A DNA stretch of 64,000 bases, taken from assembly GCA_902362925.1 (NCBI GenBank), contig CABIYL010000016.1. One strand, written 5' to 3'. Positions 59,767-64,000 of the stretch are shown one piece after another; within the stretch, counting starts at the first letter, position 1; each line of letters begins with the position of its first letter. This DNA is from Pseudoflavonifractor sp902362925. Lineage in GTDB: Bacteria > Bacillota > Clostridia > Oscillospirales > Oscillospiraceae. Under the pieces are notes generated by a model that did not search any database, was not told where the DNA came from, and was given only the letters and a program-made list of their open reading frames with translations. Position numbers and translations under genes: made by a program.

Positions 59767-60626
59767 TGGAGATTACCGCAGAAATCCGGGCGCTGATCGA
59801 CAAGGCAGCCGCCGGTGTGGAGCTGGCCGGGGACGAGTACATAGACCCGGCAGACGGCCTCATTCACTGTAAGAAGTGCGGCGGCCAGAGGCAGACAGTT
59901 GTGCCATGCTTTGGAAAACCAGGCTACTTCATGCCCCGCTGTATCTGCCAGTGCCAGCGGGAGTCCGAAGAACAGCGCAAGGCCGCCGAGGAACGGCAGC
60001 GCCGCATGGAGCGGATCAAGCGCCGGAAAGCCCAGGGCCTGCAAGACCGCTATCTGTACGACTATACCTTTGCCAATGACAACGGCCAAAATCCCCTGAT
60101 GGACAAGGCCCGCGCCTATGTGGAGAACTGGAAGGAGGCATACCGAAACAACACCGGCTTGCTGCTGTTTGGGGATGTGGGAACCGGAAAGTCCTTTTTC
60201 GCCGGATGTATCGCCAACGCCCTGCTTGACCGGGATGTGCCGGTGCTGATGACGAACTTTCCCACCATCCTGAACCGTCTGACGGGGATGTTTTCTGAGG
60301 ATAGAGCGGAGTTTATCGCCAGCTTTGACGAGTATGACCTGCTTATCATTGACGATCTGGGTGTAGAGCGCAGCACCGAGTATGCGATGGAGCAGATGTT
60401 TTTCGTCATTGACAGCCGCTACCGCAGCCGCAGGCCCATGATCATCACCACAAACCTGAAGCTGCGCGAACTGAAGAACCCGCCCGACCTGGCCCACGCC
60501 CGTATCTATGACCGCATCCTGGAAAGGTGCGCCCCGATCCTCTTTGACGGAAAAAACTTCCGGGAGGAAAATGCCGGAGCCACCAAACAGGCGGCGAAAG
60601 ACCTTGTGAACCGTAAGCACGAGTAA
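59763..60626 (+). CDS. DnaC/IstB-like helicase loader ATPase
   Basis: A 287-residue AAA+ protein. N-terminal zinc site (CKKCGGQRQTVVPC and CICQCQ), then Walker A GDVGTGKSFF, Walker B LLIIDDLGVER, sensor ITTNLKLRELK. This is DnaC-like and would load the replicative helicase at the origin opened by the preceding protein. The pair makes the element able to replicate, as noted for several IMEs. Confidence 0.92.
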   Translation: MMEITAEIRALIDKAAAGVELAGDEYIDPADGLIHCKKCGGQRQTVVPCFGKPGYFMPRCICQCQRESEEQRKAAEERQRRMERIKRRKAQGLQDRYLYDYTFANDNGQNPLMDKARAYVENWKEAYRNNTGLLLFGDVGTGKSFFAGCIANALLDRDVPVLMTNFPTILNRLTGMFSEDRAEFIASFDEYDLLIIDDLGVERSTEYAMEQMFFVIDSRYRSRRPMIITTNLKLRELKNPPDLAHARIYDRILERCAPILFDGKNFREENAGATKQAAKDLVNRKHE

Positions 60627-60669
60627 TTTTTTGCCGGACGGCGCAGCCCCGCCCGGAGAAAGGAGCGCC

Positions 60670-60861
60670 ATGAGCGAAGAACCCAGTACCATGCAGACCG
60701 CAGACATCACTTCGGCCAGAGCGCCGGAGGACGCTCCCGCGCTGGTCAAGAAAATCGGCAAGACCACCTACAAGGTGCGCGTCCATTTCAGCCAGACCAG
60801 CACCGAAACTATGAGCGACAAGATCAAGCGTATGCTCAAAAACGAGATACAGCAGATGTGA
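60670..60861 (+). CDS. tnpW: TnpW-like transposon protein
   Basis: A 63-residue protein with ATG after GGAGAAAGGAGCGCC. The end PALVKKIGKTTYKVRVHFSQ then TSTETMSDKIKRMLKNEI is the TnpW pattern of Tn4451-like elements. Function unknown. It follows the helicase loader by 43 bp. Confidence 0.85.
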   Translation: MSEEPSTMQTADITSARAPEDAPALVKKIGKTTYKVRVHFSQTSTETMSDKIKRMLKNEIQQM

Positions 60862-60939
60862 CTGGCTGATAAAGCCAGCCGCCTTGTGCTAAACTGATGA
60901 TGGTACACACCAAAACTTTTAGCCAAGGAGGAGACAAAA

Positions 60940-61305
60940 ATGCTGTACACAGAAAAAGGGAAAAACGAGATTGAACGCATCCGTGAGGTGTTTAAGGAAC
61001 ACATCCGACAAATGACCGCTTATGATTTGGTTTGGTCAGACAAAGTTGGCTATGTTTGGCTGGCTATTTCCCTTGACCCGTTCTATGTTGACACCGGCAA
61101 CAGGATAGAGTCTGCGGCAGATCTCTGCTGGGAATGCCTGAATGATGTTGCGATGGATGTTATGGAGATGACAGGAAACGATCACGACATTGAGGACGCC
61201 GATCCGCTGGAACTGGCCGAGATTAAGCGGCGCTGGAAACCCTATATCGACCAACTGCCGGAATATGCATATATCTGCGACGATTTACTAAGTGGACGCA
61301 AATAA
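60940..61305 (+). CDS. hypothetical acidic protein of the IME
   Basis: A 121-residue protein with ATG after CCAAGGAGGAGACAAAA. Mostly helical and acidic: KNEIERIREVFKEHIRQMTA, DKVGYVWLAISLDPFYVDTG, and LDE-like ADPLELAEIKRRWKPYIDQL. I do not recognise it. The start signals are strong and the frame has no competitor, so it is real. It is the last plus-strand gene of the element, in the cargo position. Confidence 0.75.
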   Translation: MLYTEKGKNEIERIREVFKEHIRQMTAYDLVWSDKVGYVWLAISLDPFYVDTGNRIESAADLCWECLNDVAMDVMEMTGNDHDIEDADPLELAEIKRRWKPYIDQLPEYAYICDDLLSGRK

Positions 61306-61315
61306 TTCACATGCA

Positions 61316-61351
61316 AAAGTGCCAGAAGCAATAAAATGCTTCTGGCACTTT
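61316..61351. terminator. bidirectional terminator between converging cargo genes
   Basis: AAAGTGCCAGAAGCA pairs with TGCTTCTGGCACTTT around a 6-base loop, with A and T runs on either side. Confidence 0.85.
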
Positions 61352-61361
61352 GTTACGAATT

Positions 61362-62675
61362 TTAGAGCTTTCTATGGTTTCGATACTCTATTATTCCCCA
61401 AAACAGTCCGAGAATAAACAGCGCGACCACAATAATAAAACTGTATTTGAATGGTACGCCAAAATGTTCTTCTATGACATCAAGAGTTCCGATAGCACTG
61501 AGTAAAGAAATAATGTATAGCAGAACATTCAAAATCGTAGAGTTTCTGCTTTTCTTTAGTTCATTTTGTGCAGTCAAATAGGATATTTTTAGGTGAAGAG
61601 CTTCTGCGTGTTTTTTGTAAGGCTCGCTTTCCTTAATGTAGTTCAATAAATTATGAGTTTCGATTGGAAGATTAGGAGAGCAAAAAAGATTCTGCAAGTA
61701 AATATCATTTCGTACCGACCGCCGAAGATCTGTTTCATGTTCAAGATTGGAGTTTTGAAAAACATGAATATAGAGTTTTAGCGCTTCCAAAATAATGGCT
61801 GGATATAGCACCGTATTGAAATTATTATAATCAAAGTCACAGATTACACTACAACCAGCTTGTGGATAATATTTGTATATTTCCACTGTACTAATGTCTT
61901 TAATTGGTTCAACGGGTGCTTTCGTGCTAATAAGTTTGCAGAAATAATCAGCAATGCTCTCGATATTATTTGAAAAGACTAATGTGTCATGGACAAATGA
62001 AGACTCTTGCGAACGATAACTCTTATTTGTTAATTCCCAGAAAAACTCGGAAATATTTTCATATATTATTTCGGAAATTTTGATTCCTGCCTCGACGGGT
62101 TTCTCTTCATTAAAAAATTGATATTTCTCCACAGACAGCAGGTTATAGTTTCCCGCTTTGCCCTCAACCTCATCTTTGGTAAGTGGTTCTCCGGTTTTAT
62201 AATTAATGACTTCAAAAACGACAAACAAAACACTGTTCATCATAAAGGCACCGGCATCAATTTGATACATCTGGCCATTTATCCAAACTAAAAATGGCTC
62301 TATCCAGAAAGTAAATTTGATTTTGAAATATCGTTCATCAACTAAGACAGATTGTGCGTGTCTAAGATTGATATAGAAACCGGAATCTTTCAAAGAGTCA
62401 CTTGCATCGTTTTCTTTTTCAGCTGAATCTTTTGGTTTAAAGGAAAATGTAGTCGCTTGATGTACATAATCATATTGGGCCTTTACCTCCATTTTCCCAT
62501 CAACAGAAGCGATAATCTCATCTGTTGCCACGAAAGAAAGATGATGCTTTTCCAGCAAGGATTGCATCTGCTTCTTTTTGTGCGGGACAACATTACGGAG
62601 TTTTCGTAAAAACCAGTTTGTCACTTTATACTGTGTCGAATTATATGCGCTTAAAAATAAAACGGTATCATCCAC
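61362..62675 (-). CDS. unknown membrane-anchored cargo protein of the IME
   Basis: About 437 residues. GGAGG lies 9 bases before GTG 62675 (TTG 62681 is also possible). The first 375 residues are soluble and rich in Phe/Tyr/Asn (FTFWIEPFLVWINGQMYQID, NSVLFVVFEVINYKTGEPLT, YYPQAGCSVICDFDYNNFNT). The last 60 residues have two membrane helices (ILNVLLYIISLLSAIGTL and FIIVVALFILGLFWGIIE). It is more AT-rich than its neighbours, so it was acquired separately. The domain is not one I know; cargo location suggests defence or another recipient-benefit function. Confidence 0.75.
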   Translation of the reverse strand: MDDTVLFLSAYNSTQYKVTNWFLRKLRNVVPHKKKQMQSLLEKHHLSFVATDEIIASVDGKMEVKAQYDYVHQATTFSFKPKDSAEKENDASDSLKDSGFYINLRHAQSVLVDERYFKIKFTFWIEPFLVWINGQMYQIDAGAFMMNSVLFVVFEVINYKTGEPLTKDEVEGKAGNYNLLSVEKYQFFNEEKPVEAGIKISEIIYENISEFFWELTNKSYRSQESSFVHDTLVFSNNIESIADYFCKLISTKAPVEPIKDISTVEIYKYYPQAGCSVICDFDYNNFNTVLYPAIILEALKLYIHVFQNSNLEHETDLRRSVRNDIYLQNLFCSPNLPIETHNLLNYIKESEPYKKHAEALHLKISYLTAQNELKKSRNSTILNVLLYIISLLSAIGTLDVIEEHFGVPFKYSFIIVVALFILGLFWGIIEYRNHRKL

Positions 62676-62814
62676 TTGCAATGACCTCCGACCCCGTCAG
62701 TAAAATTTATATTATTAATTATACAGCCAAATGACATACACAACAAGCATGGTGCAACAGATAATACTGTTGCTTATTTTTTTGATTAAAAAATCCTTGA
62801 CAATTCGTTTCTGG

Positions 62815-63697
62815 CAAGACCGCGAAAAGCATTTTGATTTCCTGCGGTTCCCGGCTGGCCCCCTTTGACATCCCCCAGCTCCGGGAGATTATGAGCTATG
62901 ACGAACTGGAGCTTGACCGCATCGGGGATCGGAAAACAGCGGTTTTCTTCACGATTTCCGACACCACCCCGACTTATAACTTCATTGTGGCCCTGGCCTT
63001 TTCGCAGATGTTCAATCTTCTGTGTGAACGGGCGGACAATGTTCACGGGGGCCGCCTGCCCCATCATGTGCGGGTGCTGTGGGACGAGGCGGCGAACACG
63101 GGGCAGGTGCCCTCGCTGGAGAAACTTGTCGCCGTTATTCGTTCCCGTGAGGTGAGTCTGTGCCTGTTCTACCAGCAGTACGCTCAATGCAAGGCCATTT
63201 ACAAAGACAACGCGGAAACGATCCTGGGAAACATGGACAGCGTGATCTTCCTGGGTGGCCGGGAAAGCTCCACCATCAAGGAAATTTCCGAGAACTGGCT
63301 GGGAAAGGCTACAATCTCCATGCAGACCGAGGGCCGCTCCCGTGGACAGTCGGAAAGCTACAACCAGAACACCCAGCGGCTGGGCCGGGAACTGATGACA
63401 CCCAGCGAGCTGGCTACAATGTCGGGCGACAAGTGCATTTTGCAGTTGCGGGGCCTGCCCCCGTTCTTTTCGTCCAAATACGATTTGAAACAGCACCCAA
63501 ATTACAAGTACACGGCTGAGGCCGATAAAAAGAAAAACGCCTTTGACCTGGATAAGCTCATCAACCGCCGCAGGCGGCCTGGGCTTAACGAGGCTTGTGA
63601 GGTGTACGAGGTAGACGCATCGGACACGGGGCCCGTAAGCGAGGACGAGGACATCCTCAACTACGACGACGTGGACGATCCGGATGCCTATGTATAA
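62815..63697 (+). pseudogene. VirD4/TraG coupling protein, 3' part (interrupted)
   Basis: The frame resumes right after the IME border with KTAKSILISCGSRLAPFDIP and runs to DDPDAYV. It carries the remaining ATPase parts: the second nucleotide motif LWDEAANTGQVPSLEKLVAV, SVIFLGGRESSTIKEISENW, and LMTPSELATMSGDKCILQLR. It is in frame with the 5' part at 45555-46525 once the insert is removed. While the IME is integrated, this part has no start codon of its own near the junction; internal ATG 62834 lacks a ribosome site. Confidence 0.9.
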
Positions 63698-63704
63698 ATC
63701 ACTT

Positions 63705-63721
63705 CTGGACAAAGTGTCCAG
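63705..63721. repeat. CTGGACA-type palindrome, copy 4
   Basis: CTGGACAAAGTGTCCAG followed by AGGT, 8 bp after the virD4 stop; the central bases are inverted relative to copies 2 and 3. A GCCGCCC/GGGCGGC hairpin with TTTTTT follows at about 63734-63759. Confidence 0.7.
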
Positions 63722-63792
63722 AGGTCGCAACCTGCCGCCCAAACGGGCGGCTTTTTTCATGGCCGGGACAATCCCGGAGAAATGGAGGATAT

Positions 63793-63907
63793 ATGGAATT
63801 TTTCGCTTCTGCTATCACGACTTTGCAGACTTTGGTTGTTGCGCTGGGCGCTGGCCTGGGCGTGTGGGGCGTTGTCAACCTGCTGGAGGGCTACGGCTCG
63901 GACAACC
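63793..63907 (+). pseudogene. Maff2-family transfer gene, 5' exon
   Basis: ATG after AATGGAGGATAT. EFFASAITTLQTLVVALGAG then LGVWGVVNLLEGYGSDN is the start of Maff2 proteins, short membrane proteins next to VirD4 and VirB6 in Tn1549-type ICEs. After the codons for GSDN the DNA turns into a group II intron start, so this is the upstream exon. If the intron splices, the gene is functional; without splicing the frame ends within 15 bases. Confidence 0.85.
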
Positions 63908-64000
63908 GTGCGACACGTTCCTAACTGAAAAGGTTAGGCACTAAGTCGAAGGGCTTTATAGCCTGAAATCTTAGGAGAACTGACAATCCGATGGGTGGAA
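63908..64000 (+). mobile_element. 5' end of a group II intron
   Basis: Starts GTGCGACACG, the GUGYG 5' consensus of bacterial group II introns. The next 80 bases show the purine-rich, hairpin-filled style of intron domain I (CCTAACTGAAAAGGTTAGG pairs on itself). It begins exactly where the Maff2 match stops. The rest, including any reverse transcriptase gene, lies outside the window. Confidence 0.8.

Larger units (their letters stand above)
46526..62814. mobile_element. 16.3-kb mobilizable element inserted in virD4
   Basis: The left border (AGCGG then AGCTGTATGC) and right border (TTCGTTTCTGG then CAAGACC) meet in the dinucleotide GG, as expected for a large serine recombinase that leaves a 2-bp core. 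The element carries its recombinase at the left end, TnpV and TnpW, an oriT with relaxase, replication-type genes, a two-component/ABC cargo and two unknown genes. It has no type IV secretion genes and so depends on a helper ICE. Confidence 0.85.

Overview
The window reads as a low-to-moderate GC, Gram-positive gut anaerobe of the Clostridia (Oscillospiraceae-like). The reasons are strong AGGAGG ribosome sites, SLH and NEAT-like surface proteins, ECF transport, and ICE/IME modules of the Tn1549/Tn4451 kind with TnpV/TnpW. A run of N at 55038-55375 shows that it is a scaffold, so some of the frameshifts reported here could be sequence errors.

Layout. (1) 1-4315: GC-rich early end of a Mu-like transposable prophage. 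It holds a MuA-type transposase (cut by the window edge), small early genes on the minus strand, a divergent CI-type repressor, three copies of a 26-bp repeat and a likely small RNA. The phage end falls inside a DUF1349 gene, which it truncates. (2) 4316-22.7 kb: chromosomal genes. These are a DUF1349/AraC/ArsR cluster, two metal P1B-ATPase loci, a pair of radical SAM proteins with a flavin reductase and HxlR regulator, an acetyltransferase, a patatin/Rrf2 pair, two tandem SirTM-like SIR2 genes, a deletion scar joining two broken genes, small regulators, tRNA-Ala(GGC) and a stand-alone MetRS beta-type tRNA-binding protein. (3) 22.7-27.4 kb: remnant of a conjugation operon, cut inside a cell-wall hydrolase-type gene. 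(4) 27.1-42 kb: apparent iron/heme locus. It has two NEAT-like secreted proteins, an RCC1-SLH protein, two DtxR-type regulators with the iron-type Cys-His metal residues, an ECF transporter, an IS4-family insertion and two frameshifted genes. Three related 18-bp palindromes (GTTAGN-N4-NCTAAC) lie upstream of the NEAT-like gene and the ECF operon, suggesting one regulon. (5) 42.1-64 kb: a conjugative element (ParB, DUF7768, ArdA, PcfB, VirD4, Maff2). Its virD4 gene is split by a 16.3-kb mobilizable element carrying a large serine recombinase, TnpV, a two-component/ABC peptide-resistance module, sigma-like genes, an RSF1010-type oriT with relaxase, replication genes, TnpW and an unknown membrane protein. 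The maff2 gene is interrupted by the 5' end of a group II intron at the window edge.

How the parts fit. The region is an accumulation of nested mobile DNA (Mu-like phage, ICE remnant, IS4 element, ICE with IME, intron) around chromosomal metal-efflux and putative heme-uptake functions. The least explained signals are a 143-bp nested inverted-repeat structure before the ardA module, a promoter-hairpin-terminator unit in the prophage, the shared operator set of the heme-like locus, and the unknown genes at the right end of the IME.
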